The notes beneath the pieces are model-generated. The model did no database searches and was not told the DNA's origin. It saw only the letters and a list, made by a program, of their open reading frames with translations. This document shows, piece by piece, positions 50,709 to 59,822 of a stretch of DNA of 64,000 bases (position 1 is the stretch's first letter; each line of letters opens with the position of its first letter). Both the position numbers and the translations under genes were made by a program. The stretch comes from Solibacillus isronensis (GTDB lineage Bacteria > Bacillota > Bacilli > Bacillales_A > Planococcaceae): contig NZ_FVZN01000014.1 in the NCBI RefSeq assembly GCF_900168685.1, forward strand, positions 1,302,001 to 1,366,000, in the 5' to 3' direction.

Positions 50709-53700
50709 GTGAAAGGCTTAGTTAATTTCGTATTAAAAAATAAGCTTGCCGTATGGTTACTAACAATCATAATCGTGTTTTCCGGTATTTATTCATCCAC
50801 ACGTATGAAAATGGAGTCGATTCCAGATATTTCGATCCCATTCTTAATCGTTATGGGTGTTTATCCTGGTGCAACACCAGAGCAAGTAATGGATGATCTT
50901 TCAATTCCTTATGAAAAAGCAGTTGAAAGTTTAGAAGATGTAAAGGCTGTATATTCTACATCTTCATCAAATGTTTCACAAGTTCAGGTGGAATATGAGT
51001 ATGGCGTGGATATGGATGAAAAGAAACGTCAATTACAAGCTGCTTTAGATAATATTGAGCTTCCAGAAGGTGCACAAGAGCCTTCAATTATGGCAATCAG
51101 TATGAACATGATGCCTGTTATTGCATTATCAGTAAGTAGTTCGGAAGAAGATATTGTTGAACTGACATCAACAGTAGAGAAAACGATTCTACCAAAACTA
51201 AACAAAATTGACGGTGTTGCATCTGCGACAGTTACAGGTCAACATTTAGAAGAAGTAGCCTTCACATATGATGAAGAAAAGATGGCACAACTTGGTTTGA
51301 CGGAAGAGTCTGTTAAGCAAATGATCCAGGCAAGTGACCTTGCAGTCTCGTTAGGATTATACGAGTTTGAAGATGGCGAGCAAGCTGTTGCAGTTGACGG
51401 CAAGTTCAAAACAGAAGAACAGTTAAAGGAAATGCTGATTCCTGTTACACCTTCTGAAACAAACCCGGTACCTTTTGTGAAACTAGGGGATATTGCTGAA
51501 ATCGAAAAAGTAGGTAAAGTGCAATCCGTATCTCGTACGAATGGTAAAGATGCGATTGCAATTCAAATTGTAAAAGGTCAGGATGCCAATACGGTTACTG
51601 TAGCAAATGCAGTAAAAGATTTAATTGAAGAAGAGCAGGAAGCCATTTCTGGTCTTAAAATCGATATTTCTTTAGACCAAGGGAAACCAATTGAAGATTC
51701 TGTCTTTACCATGGTTGAAAAAGCGGTGTTTGGTGGTTTAATCGCAGTATTGATTATCCTATTATTCCTACGTGACTTTAAATCAACAATCATCTCAATC
51801 ATCTCCATTCCAGTGTCAGTATTCATGGCATTAATGGCATTGCATTGGTTGGATATTACATTGAATATTATGACGCTTGGAGCGATTACTGTTGCGATCG
51901 GACGGGTAATTGATGACTCGATTGTAGTAGTAGAAAATATTTATCGTCGTATGCACTTGAGAGAAGAGAAATTACAAGGCCGTGCGTTAATTCGGGAAGC
52001 AACAATTGAAATGTTCAAGCCGATCATGTCTTCAACATTAGTAACAATTGCGGTGTTCGCACCACTTGTATTTGTAGGCGGTATGGTAGGAGAATTATTC
52101 GTACCATTCGCATTAACAATGTCATTTGCATTAATCGCATCATTAATCGTAGCGATTACAATCGTACCAGCACTTTCACACACATTATTCCGTAAGAAAA
52201 TTTACGGTGAAAAATCTGAAAGTCAGCATAAAGAAGTTGGTAAGCTTGCAGTAGCATACCGTAATTTCTTGGAGAAATCATTAAACCATAAATGGATTTC
52301 ATCAATTATTGCGGTTGTTCTATTAGTCGGTTCACTAGCGTTAACACCATTAATCGGCTTTAGTTTCATGGGCTCTCAAGAAGAGAAAGTGATGTATTTA
52401 ACATACACACCAGGTACTGGCGAATTGATGGATGAAACACTTGAAAACATTGAAGAAGTAGAGAAAGAATTAATGAAGCGTAAAGACATCGATATTTTAC
52501 AATTATCGGTGAACACTGAACCTTCTACTGATGCTGCTGCAATGATGACTGGCGGCGGTGCAGGCGGTGGTTTAATCTATGCGATTTTCGATCCGGATAT
52601 GGAAGATTTCCCGAAAGCTAAAAAAGAAGTAGAAGACTATATCTTTAACATTGGTCAATCAGGCGAGTGGAAAACTCAGAACTTCGCGATGGGTATGTCA
52701 TCAAATGAAGTGAGCTACACACTATACAGTGAAGATTTAGATAAGCTAAACGAAGCTGTTGCTCAAGTGGAAGATGTTCTAGTTGATGTTAAAGGACTTG
52801 ATGAAATTGAGTCTAATGCTTCTGCACCATATGTAGAAAATGTAATTAAAGTAGATCAGGAAAATGTATTACAATACGGTCTGACTACTGCTCAAATTTT
52901 AATGGCTTTACAAACAAATTCAGCTAAAGAAGTGCTGACAACTGTCGAAAGTGACGGCGCTGATATTAATGTAGTTGTTCAACGTGAAGCAAAATCTGCA
53001 GCAGCAGATATTGATGAATTATTAGAAACACCGATTCAAACGGCAACTGGTCAGACAATGACAATTGGTGACATTGTTGAACTTGAAGAAGGCACAACTT
53101 TAAATTCATTATCTCGTCAAAAAGGTGAATACTTTGCGACAGTATCTGCAACGATTACAGATAAAGATATTTCAAAAGCAACATCTGCAGCAGATGAAAA
53201 AATTGCTGATTTAGATTTACCGAAAGGCGTTACAACTGGTGTAGGTGGTGTTGCGGCAGATATGACTGAAACATTTACTCAACTAGGTGTTGCAATGATT
53301 GCAGCTATTGCGATTGTTTACTTCATCTTAGTAGTAACATTCGGTGAAGGTTTAGCACCATTTGCGATTTTATTCTCATTACCATTTACTGTTATCGGTT
53401 CATGGATTGGATTATTCGCAACAGGTCTTACAATTTCCGTTTCAGTTATGATGGGATTACTGATGTTAATCGGTATTGTAGTCACAAACGCAATCGTACT
53501 TGTTGACCGTATTATCCGTATGGAGCATGAAGGTATGAACATGCGTGAAGCGATACTTGAAGCCGGTGCAACTCGTTTACGTCCGATCTTAATGACGGCG
53601 ATTGCAACAATTGGTGCAATGTTACCAATGGCATTCGGTGGAGCTGGCGGCGGTCTGATTTCTCAAGACCTTGCTGTAACAGTAATTGGTGGTTTATTAT

Positions 53701-53795
53701 CATCAACATTATTAACATTAATCATCGTACCGATTGTGTATGAAGTATTATCAAAAATGCTGAAGAAAAATCGTAAAGATGTAAAAGATAATTAA
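50709..53795 (+). CDS. swrC: RND efflux pump, SwrC/YerP type
   Basis: A 1028-residue RND transporter with 12 transmembrane segments, helix 1 near 10-30, and two large external loops (about 40-330 and 560-850). The helix 4 region has a GAITVAIGRVIDDSIVVVEN segment that carries the proton-relay acids; the C-terminal half has MMGLLMLIGIVVTNAIVLVD. In Bacillus, SwrC (YerP) exports surfactin and other amphiphiles, using the proton gradient. GTG start with AAGGTGG upstream. Monocistronic with terminator; control by the divergent TetR is likely. Confidence 0.92.
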   Translation: MKGLVNFVLKNKLAVWLLTIIIVFSGIYSSTRMKMESIPDISIPFLIVMGVYPGATPEQVMDDLSIPYEKAVESLEDVKAVYSTSSSNVSQVQVEYEYGVDMDEKKRQLQAALDNIELPEGAQEPSIMAISMNMMPVIALSVSSSEEDIVELTSTVEKTILPKLNKIDGVASATVTGQHLEEVAFTYDEEKMAQLGLTEESVKQMIQASDLAVSLGLYEFEDGEQAVAVDGKFKTEEQLKEMLIPVTPSETNPVPFVKLGDIAEIEKVGKVQSVSRTNGKDAIAIQIVKGQDANTVTVANAVKDLIEEEQEAISGLKIDISLDQGKPIEDSVFTMVEKAVFGGLIAVLIILLFLRDFKSTIISIISIPVSVFMALMALHWLDITLNIMTLGAITVAIGRVIDDSIVVVENIYRRMHLREEKLQGRALIREATIEMFKPIMSSTLVTIAVFAPLVFVGGMVGELFVPFALTMSFALIASLIVAITIVPALSHTLFRKKIYGEKSESQHKEVGKLAVAYRNFLEKSLNHKWISSIIAVVLLVGSLALTPLIGFSFMGSQEEKVMYLTYTPGTGELMDETLENIEEVEKELMKRKDIDILQLSVNTEPSTDAAAMMTGGGAGGGLIYAIFDPDMEDFPKAKKEVEDYIFNIGQSGEWKTQNFAMGMSSNEVSYTLYSEDLDKLNEAVAQVEDVLVDVKGLDEIESNASAPYVENVIKVDQENVLQYGLTTAQILMALQTNSAKEVLTTVESDGADINVVVQREAKSAAADIDELLETPIQTATGQTMTIGDIVELEEGTTLNSLSRQKGEYFATVSATITDKDISKATSAADEKIADLDLPKGVTTGVGGVAADMTETFTQLGVAMIAAIAIVYFILVVTFGEGLAPFAILFSLPFTVIGSWIGLFATGLTISVSVMMGLLMLIGIVVTNAIVLVDRIIRMEHEGMNMREAILEAGATRLRPILMTAIATIGAMLPMAFGGAGGGLISQDLAVTVIGGLLSSTLLTLIIVPIVYEVLSKMLKKNRKDVKDN

Positions 53796-53802
53796 TACAC
53801 AC

Positions 53803-53838
53803 AGCCTGTAAGAAGTCATTTCTTACAGGTTGTTTTTT
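53803..53838 (+). terminator. swrC terminator
   Basis: AGCCTGTAAGAA pairs with TTCTTACAGGTT (one wobble) across a 5-base loop, followed by TTTTTT. Confidence 0.8.
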
Positions 53839-53895
53839 AATGTAAAGTAATGGGTATAGATGAAAAGTTTTGCTATACATAAAAGGAGGCATGAG

Positions 53896-55074
53896 ATGAA
53901 AAGGTTAATATTGTTAAGTCTAGTAGTTGCAGCGATTTTCAGCTTTAATATGATTTCTGCCGAAGCCGCTTCAGACACAATCGGGCTTGGCAAATATCCT
54001 GTGCAAGTAGTTGCGAAGAAGAATACGGAACTGAAAGATGAACAGGGCAAGTTCATAAAAACTGTTGCAAAAGGAGACAAACTATTACTGCAAGCGATAA
54101 AAGGGAAGTCCGGAGTAATCAAATATTCTTCCAAATCAGCTTACATTTCTTTAACCGACGTTCATTATATCCAATTAGTTGATGGTGCGAAAACAATTCC
54201 CTATGACGAAGTGGCAGCAAAGCTAAAGCTTGTTTCAGCAATGTATCCGTCACTGACGAAATTGCAGGAAATCGGAAAATCGGTTGAGGGACGACCATTA
54301 TATTCATTAAAAGTTGGAACAGGTGACAAGGAAATATTACTGGATGCGTCTTTCCACGGACGGGAACATATGACGGCAAATGTGTTGATGGAAATGATCG
54401 ATACGTATGTTAAGGCATATGTAAACGGAACGAAAATTGAAAAATACGATGTAAAGAAACTATTAAGTGAAGTGAGCATCGTATTTGTGCCAATGGTGAA
54501 TCCGGATGGAGTAACACTTTCACAAGGCGGCAAAGTAAAAACATCGATGATAAAACTAAAAGCGATGAACAACAACAGCACCAATTTTAATCGCTGGAAA
54601 GCAAACATTAACGGTGTCGATTTGAATCGTCAATTTAATGTAAACTGGCATTTAATTAAAAAGACAAAGCCTTCATTCAAAGAATATAAAGGAAAAGCGC
54701 CAAATACAGAACCGGAAGCGCTCGCAATCAAACGACTGATCGATCGCGGTAATCATTTAGCGTATGTTTCATATCATTCTTCCGGACAGATTATTTATTG
54801 GAGCCAAACGAAAACAAAATTCAGCCGAACGAAAAAGTTGGTAAAAGGGGTATCGAACATTACCGGTTATAAGTTGATGCCTGTAACCAAAAAAAATGAA
54901 CCGATTGCGGCATCTGAAGATTACTTTACAAAAGTAAAAGACCGCCCTGCGATGACGGTCGAAATCGCACCATTTGCAGGGGAAGCATCAGTTCCGTTGA
55001 AACGTTGGAATAATGTTTGGAAGCAAAATAAAACAGTCGGACTGTATGTAGCCAATGAAGCGCGAAATTGGTAA
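53896..55074 (+). CDS. Secreted M14 zinc carboxypeptidase
   Basis: A 392-residue secreted peptidase. Signal peptide (1-24, ending SAEAA), then an SH3-like or bacterial-wall domain (about 30-95) and the M14 domain (about 110-390). Zinc ligands are HGRE (HxxE) and a later His in YVSYHSSGQ; the catalytic Glu is in AMTVEIAPF. It trims C-terminal residues from peptides or peptidoglycan stems; the specificity is not resolved. ATG at 53896 has AAAGGAGG 7 bases upstream. Ends at a bidirectional terminator. Confidence 0.9.
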   Translation: MKRLILLSLVVAAIFSFNMISAEAASDTIGLGKYPVQVVAKKNTELKDEQGKFIKTVAKGDKLLLQAIKGKSGVIKYSSKSAYISLTDVHYIQLVDGAKTIPYDEVAAKLKLVSAMYPSLTKLQEIGKSVEGRPLYSLKVGTGDKEILLDASFHGREHMTANVLMEMIDTYVKAYVNGTKIEKYDVKKLLSEVSIVFVPMVNPDGVTLSQGGKVKTSMIKLKAMNNNSTNFNRWKANINGVDLNRQFNVNWHLIKKTKPSFKEYKGKAPNTEPEALAIKRLIDRGNHLAYVSYHSSGQIIYWSQTKTKFSRTKKLVKGVSNITGYKLMPVTKKNEPIAASEDYFTKVKDRPAMTVEIAPFAGEASVPLKRWNNVWKQNKTVGLYVANEARNW

Positions 55075-55076
55075 AA

Positions 55077-55117
55077 AAACTGGTGAACCCCAATTGCGGA
55101 GGTTCACCAGTTTTTAA
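55077..55117. terminator. Bidirectional terminator
   Basis: AAACTGGTGAACC pairs perfectly with GGTTCACCAGTTT and is followed by TT; serves the M14 gene and the MFS gene. Confidence 0.8.
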
Positions 55118-55122
55118 TTTGC

Positions 55123-56523
55123 TTATTGAATTGGGTTTTTTTGTTTATGCTTTGGAACGAAAAGTACGATGATAAAGGCAATGATCGCTAATATGAACAT
55201 ATAGAAATATGTTGAGCTTGCCGCATTTGCATAACTTTCATTTGCCAGTACCGAAGAGTCTGTTAACTGTAGTGAATACACTGTTACGATAACTGCTGTT
55301 CCGATTGCCCCTGCGAGTTGACGGATTGTATTATTCACAGCAGACCCATGGGATGCCAGTTCTCTCGGAATGGCATTAAGCGCAGCTGTATTTAAAGGCA
55401 TTGTAATGAATGCTAACCCGATCCGTAAAACAATAGTACGTACTAAAATATATACATATGAAGTGGTAGAAGATAGGTCAATAACAAGCCACATCGAAAT
55501 CGCGATTAACAGTAATCCAAATATAAATAGTGGTTTCGCACCGTATTTATCGAAAAGTTTTCCTGTAACTGGTGATAATAGAGCATTAATAATCGCCCCT
55601 GGAAGCAAGATCAGCCCTGCATCCAACGCAGAAAATCCACGTCCATCCTGTAAATACATCGGCAGTAAAATCAGATCTGCATACATAATGATCGTTATTG
55701 CGACATTGACAATTGTCGTCATGGAATACATTTGATAACGGAATACCGATAAATTCAGTAAAGGATCCTGTGAAGACAGTTGACGTTGGCAAAACAGAAA
55801 GATAATGATCAATCCGGCACTGATCGTTGATAAAATAACCGCATCATCCCATCCACGACTTCCCGCACTACTAAAGCCGAACAATAAGAAACCAAAGCCG
55901 AACGTTGAGTAAAGTAAGCTAATCAAGTCGATTTTTGATTTCGCGCCTTCATTTACATTCATCAAGTACTTATACGCTAAGCCAATAATAATAACGATGA
56001 AAGGAATTAAACTGATAAACAGCCAGCGCCATGATAAATAATCAATAATAAAACCTGCCAGCGTCGGGGCAATTGCAGGTGCAAATATGATGGCAAAACC
56101 TACTTTCCCCATAATTGCGCCCCTTCTTTCTTCAGGGAACAAGTAGACAATGACGGTCATCATTAATGGCAAAATAATACCTGCTCCTACAGCCTGGATC
56201 ATTCGACCTGTTAAAAGCATGCCAAAGTTCACTGCACAAGCTGCAACAACAGAACCGGCCAATAAAAAGAGCATCGCACTAATAAATAGTTGGCGTGTTG
56301 AAAAGCGCTTCATTAAAAAAGCAGTAATTGGAACCAAAATTCCGTTTACGAGCATAAATCCGGTTGCCAGCCATTGGATTGTTGTAGGTGATACTGAAAA
56401 GGTGTTCATTAAGTCACTTAAAGCGACATTGAGTAACGTCTGATTTAATGTGGAGAAGAAACAGCCAGCGATCATGACGATCAGCAATATTTTTCTTGTT
56501 TGTTCTGATAAATCATTTTGCAT
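55123..56523 (-). CDS. MFS drug exporter, DHA2 (EmrB/QacA) type
   Basis: A 466-residue transporter with 14 hydrophobic helices. The N-terminal motif D1-like LNQTLLNVALSDLMNTF is typical of DHA2 exporters such as LmrB. A conserved loop follows (QWLATGFMLVNGILVP, RMIQAVGAGIILPLMM). It exports drugs or lipophilic compounds by proton exchange. GGAG precedes the ATG. It faces the TetR gene 168 bases upstream with a TetR-type dyad between, so it is likely induced by its substrate. Confidence 0.9.
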   Translation of the reverse strand: MQNDLSEQTRKILLIVMIAGCFFSTLNQTLLNVALSDLMNTFSVSPTTIQWLATGFMLVNGILVPITAFLMKRFSTRQLFISAMLFLLAGSVVAACAVNFGMLLTGRMIQAVGAGIILPLMMTVIVYLFPEERRGAIMGKVGFAIIFAPAIAPTLAGFIIDYLSWRWLFISLIPFIVIIIGLAYKYLMNVNEGAKSKIDLISLLYSTFGFGFLLFGFSSAGSRGWDDAVILSTISAGLIIIFLFCQRQLSSQDPLLNLSVFRYQMYSMTTIVNVAITIIMYADLILLPMYLQDGRGFSALDAGLILLPGAIINALLSPVTGKLFDKYGAKPLFIFGLLLIAISMWLVIDLSSTTSYVYILVRTIVLRIGLAFITMPLNTAALNAIPRELASHGSAVNNTIRQLAGAIGTAVIVTVYSLQLTDSSVLANESYANAASSTYFYMFILAIIAFIIVLFVPKHKQKNPIQ

Positions 56524-56553
56524 TTTAAAGCTCCTTACGCTACGATTACTTTA

Positions 56554-56568
56554 TAGACAATCTGTCTA
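56554..56568. promoter_or_regulatory. Operator-like dyad between the MFS gene and tetR
   Basis: TAGACA-ATC-TGTCTA, perfect 6-bp arms. A TAGACA half-site recurs at 56674-56679, just before the tetR ribosome site, so the regulator may control both directions. Confidence 0.55.
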
Positions 56569-56691
56569 AAAAGTATCATAACAAGTAAAACAAGCATTTG
56601 ACTATAAACAATAAAACACGAACTGTTGACTAATCGACAAATACCCAAAATCTGTAGATATACTAGCATTTAATAGACAGGAATGATAAAA

Positions 56692-57228
56692 ATGAAGAAA
56701 ATGGATCCCCGTACAATCCGTACGAAAGAAATGTTGAAGAGAGCGGTATTTGAACTATTGAATGGAGGGGTAATGCTCAACCAGTTATCTGTACAAAAAG
56801 TAACAAAGCAAGCTACGTTAAATCGGACAACATTTTATTTGCATTATGAAGATATTAATCATTTGCTGGATGATTTAACAAAGGAAATTTTCAATGAAGT
56901 AACAGAAAAAATAACGGATTTAAACCATATCCATTTATTAAATGAAAAAGAACATTTAGTTGAGCTGCTCAATTATTTGGCCTCACAAAAACATGCTTTA
57001 CGATTACTTTTCCAGTTTGAACAATTTGAAAAAGTGCTATTTCAATTAATGAAGCAATTAATTGATACAAGAAGGCTGAACAGTGACCGTGTTACATCGA
57101 ATTCTCTTGTCGACAGCCATATAAAAGCAGCTTCCATTGTTGGCGTGATTTCTTGGTGGTTAAAAGAAGGCGGGCATTTAACTGCGGCATATATTGCAGA
57201 TCAGATTCATCTCATGTACAGAAAATAG
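56692..57228 (+). CDS. TetR family regulator of the MFS exporter
   Basis: About 178 residues. The helix-turn-helix lies at about 20-52 (LSVQKVTKQATLNRTTFYLHYEDIN), with the C-terminal domain of the TetR_C_7/DhaS-like type. ACAGGAA lies 9 bases before the ATG at 56692; an earlier ATG at 56683 sits inside that site. Divergent from the MFS gene. It probably represses the exporter and itself through the TAGACA dyad; this is an inference from placement. Confidence 0.85.
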   Translation: MKKMDPRTIRTKEMLKRAVFELLNGGVMLNQLSVQKVTKQATLNRTTFYLHYEDINHLLDDLTKEIFNEVTEKITDLNHIHLLNEKEHLVELLNYLASQKHALRLLFQFEQFEKVLFQLMKQLIDTRRLNSDRVTSNSLVDSHIKAASIVGVISWWLKEGGHLTAAYIADQIHLMYRK

Positions 57229-57362
57229 TTTAGCTGCTCCTTGCAACTAAACTAATTGCTGATTTTCGGTATAACCTGTTCCGTTAAAATGACATTTCTG
57301 TGAGAGGTTCACCATATATGGGCATATGTAATTGACAATTATCATAAATCATAATAAGTTAA

Positions 57363-57384
57363 TATATGAGTATATGTTCATATA
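57363..57384 (+). promoter_or_regulatory. ArsR-type operator of czcD
   Basis: TATATGA-N8-TCATATA, perfect 7-bp arms. It lies just behind a TTGACA (57331-57336) promoter and 25 bases ahead of czcD, and matches the SmtB/CzrA operator form. Confidence 0.7.
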
Positions 57385-57409
57385 TAAAAGATAAATGGGG
57401 GCGTTTTAA

Positions 57410-58363
57410 ATGGGAGAGCACCATCATCACCATCATTCACATAGTACGAACAAGAAAGTGCTTTTTGTATCCTTTTTAATTATTACCGGTTTTATGATTG
57501 TCGAAGCGATCGGTGGGGTGCTGACGAACAGTCTTGCGCTGCTGTCTGACGCAGGACATATGTTAAGTGACGCCGTTTCACTTGGAATTGCATTAATGGC
57601 TATTATATTTGCGCAAAAAGTAGCAAACGCCAGTAAAACATTCGGCTATAAACGTATTGAAATATTAGCGGCCACACTGAATGGTCTGACATTAATTATC
57701 ATCGCCCTGTTTATTTTTTACGAAGCAATTGGACGTTTTATGAATCCTCCTGAAGTTGCTTCAACCGGAATGCTCATCATCAGCAGTATCGGATTGGTGG
57801 TAAATATTTTAGTCGCATGGATTATGATGCGCGGTGCGGATACGAAAGAAAACTTAAATATGAGAGGCGCGTACTTGCACGTAATCAGCGATATGATCGG
57901 TTCAATCGGTGCCATTGTTGCCGCTTTACTTATCCTGTTCTTTGATTGGGGGTGGGCGGATCCATTGGCGAGCGTCTTTGTAGCTGCACTTGTGCTTCGA
58001 AGCGGATATCATTTAACGAAAGCTTCATTGCATATTTTAATGGAAGGTACACCTCAGGATGTAACTGTCGATGAAATCATTCAAACGATTGAAAAGTATG
58101 ATGAAATAACAGCGCTTCATGACTTGCACATCTGGACAATTACGAGCGGATTAAATGCCTTGTCTTGCCACGTTGTTGTAAACGACGACTTGACGATTAA
58201 AGAAAGCGAGCAACTTTTAGATAAAGTTGAACATGATTTGCTTCATCAGAATATTCATCATGTAACGATTCAAGTAGAAACAAATACGCATCTGCATGAT
58301 CGTTCGGTTTATTGTACAGCAAAGCAAGATGTAAGCCATCAGCATCATCACCATCATCATTAA
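57410..58363 (+). CDS. czcD: CDF family zinc/cobalt exporter
   Basis: A 317-residue cation diffusion facilitator with six transmembrane helices and a cytoplasmic C-terminal domain (about 205-295). Metal-site residues are visible in helix 2 (SDAGHMLSDAVSL) and helix 5 (HVISDMIGSIGA). His-rich tails at both ends (HHHHHHSHS and HQHHHHHH) are unusual for a single protein and may pre-load or buffer zinc. Strong ribosome site GGGGGCG upstream. Operon with czrA, 30 bases downstream. Confidence 0.93.
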   Translation: MGEHHHHHHSHSTNKKVLFVSFLIITGFMIVEAIGGVLTNSLALLSDAGHMLSDAVSLGIALMAIIFAQKVANASKTFGYKRIEILAATLNGLTLIIIALFIFYEAIGRFMNPPEVASTGMLIISSIGLVVNILVAWIMMRGADTKENLNMRGAYLHVISDMIGSIGAIVAALLILFFDWGWADPLASVFVAALVLRSGYHLTKASLHILMEGTPQDVTVDEIIQTIEKYDEITALHDLHIWTITSGLNALSCHVVVNDDLTIKESEQLLDKVEHDLLHQNIHHVTIQVETNTHLHDRSVYCTAKQDVSHQHHHHHH

Positions 58364-58393
58364 TCAATTATGCCTGGCGTATAGGAGAAAAGA

Positions 58394-58717
58394 GTGTTTA
58401 ATCGTATGACAATGGAAAAAAGAACCCAACATGAATTGGATGAAGAAACATTGTTTGTCGTTTCGCAAACGTTCAAAGCGTTAAGCGATCCGACACGAAT
58501 CCGTATTTTAAACATGCTATGCTGTGAAGAACATTCGGTAAATGACATTGCGGAAAAGCTCGATTTAAACCAGTCGGCGGTTTCCCACCAATTGCGTTTT
58601 TTAAAGAACTTGCGTTTAGTAAAGTTCAGGCGTGAAGGGACGACACTGTACTATACAAGTGCAGATGACCATGTTATCAACTTGCTTCACCAGGCAATTG
58701 ATCACGCCCATCATTAA
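58394..58717 (+). CDS. czrA: ArsR/SmtB metal-sensing repressor, CzrA-like
   Basis: A 107-residue winged-helix repressor. HTH about 45-75 ([23 protein letters not shown]). The alpha5 site D91, H93, H104, H107 (DDHVINLL...DHAHH) has the spacing of the S. aureus CzrA Zn/Co site. Zinc binding would release the operator ahead of czcD. GTG at 58394 with GGAG 6 bases upstream. Second gene of the operon, a common feedback arrangement. Confidence 0.93.
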   Translation: MFNRMTMEKRTQHELDEETLFVVSQTFKALSDPTRIRILNMLCCEEHSVNDIAEKLDLNQSAVSHQLRFLKNLRLVKFRREGTTLYYTSADDHVINLLHQAIDHAHH

Positions 58718-58734
58718 GTAATAAAATAACCAGC

Positions 58735-58774
58735 AACACGTAAAAGTTTTTTGATAAACTTTTACGTGTTTTTT
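58735..58774 (+). terminator. czcD-czrA terminator
   Basis: AACACGTAAAAGTTT pairs perfectly with AAACTTTTACGTGTT, followed by TTTT. Confidence 0.85.
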
Positions 58775-58906
58775 ATTGGTTTCGTCACTTTAGGATGTTG
58801 GGTATATCTATAAACGGAAATCACAAACTAAAATCATTGCCCATTTAAGGTTAATGCCGAAGCAAGACTATCGATTAAATCTATAATAATGGAGGTTTTT
58901 TTCTAT

Positions 58907-59446
58907 ATGAAAGTTGTAGCAATTGTAGGAAGTATCCGAAAAGAATCATACAATCTAAAAATCGCAAAATATATTCAGGGTCGTTATGCTGATAAATTTG
59001 ATTTGGAAATTCTGGATTTAGCACCTCTACCAATGTACAACCAGGATATCGAAATAGAAGCTCCCGAAGCTGTACGTAACTTTAAGGCAAAAGTAAAAGA
59101 AGCAGATGCAGTGCTTTGGATAACACCTGAATACAACTCTACAATACCCGGTGTTTTAGGAAATGCGATCGACTGGCTAAGCCGAGTGGATAAAGTAATG
59201 AACGGCAAACCATCTATGATTATGGGTTCATCAATGGGGATGTTAGGTTCTGTCAAAGCTCAAATGCATTTACGCGATATTTTATTTGCAATCGGTCTAA
59301 ATTCTCCGGTTTTACCAGGTAATGAAGTTTATATTGGGGTCGTTCATGAAAAAATTGATGCGCAAGGACAACTGACAGACGAAGCAACAATCGCATTTTT
59401 AGATGGCGTCATTGCAAATTTCCTGGAATGGATGAAACAGTTCTAA
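58907..59446 (+). CDS. NADPH-dependent FMN reductase
   Basis: A 179-residue flavodoxin-like oxidoreductase. The FMN phosphate loop is GSIRKESYN (about 8-16), and the TPEYNSTIPGVLGNAIDWLSR motif (about 74-94) is the family signature. Related enzymes (YieF, ChrR) reduce quinones, azo dyes or chromate. ATG at 58907 has GGAGG 11 bases upstream; the in-frame ATG at 58889 lies before that site. Monocistronic. Cytosolic. Confidence 0.9.
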   Translation: MKVVAIVGSIRKESYNLKIAKYIQGRYADKFDLEILDLAPLPMYNQDIEIEAPEAVRNFKAKVKEADAVLWITPEYNSTIPGVLGNAIDWLSRVDKVMNGKPSMIMGSSMGMLGSVKAQMHLRDILFAIGLNSPVLPGNEVYIGVVHEKIDAQGQLTDEATIAFLDGVIANFLEWMKQF

Positions 59447-59455
59447 TATTTTCTG

Positions 59456-59484
59456 CACCTCTTTTTAAGAAGAGGTGTTTTTTT
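59456..59484 (+). terminator. Terminator of the FMN reductase gene
   Basis: CACCTCTT pairs with AAGAGGTG across a short loop, followed by TTTTTTT. Confidence 0.8.
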
Positions 59485-59680
59485 ATGAATTGAGTTTATG
59501 TGAAAATGTTGCCGCAAAACAGGAACTTCGACCGTAAGACAAATCGTTGAATGTGAAAAACAGCCATTTGTCAATAGATTAATGTTGCAGAAAAATAGGT
59601 TTTTAAGTGAAAGAAAACTCCCTAAATCGGCTTTTTTATTTACTATAGTTTTTTTCTATCAAAATTATAGGAAGTATCTA

Positions 59681-59797
59681 ATGGACGAAAGACGAATCTC
59701 TCATTACAATGTAGATAAGGCGATTAAAAAATATAGTGTAACGGATTTTTTAATTGGCTATATGGATTTACAGAAATTCATCGTAACAACGAACTAA
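59681..59797 (+). CDS. Possible 38-residue small protein
   Basis: From ATG 59681, with AGGAAG 6 bases before, to TAA 59795. Reads MDERRISHYNVDKAIKKY and onward; charged, no signal or membrane segment. A longer frame from 59582 has no ribosome site. It ends 25 bases before the CoA-transferase gene and may be translated on the same message. No family recognised, moderate doubt about reality. Confidence 0.4.
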   Translation: MDERRISHYNVDKAIKKYSVTDFLIGYMDLQKFIVTTN

Positions 59798-59822
59798 AAA
59801 TACTATTTTGGGGTGATTGTTA

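Noticed and set aside
59582-59680. N-terminal extension of the small protein before the CoA-transferase
   Set aside because: No ribosome site and a hydrophobic stretch unlike the later part; only the short version from 59681 is retained.
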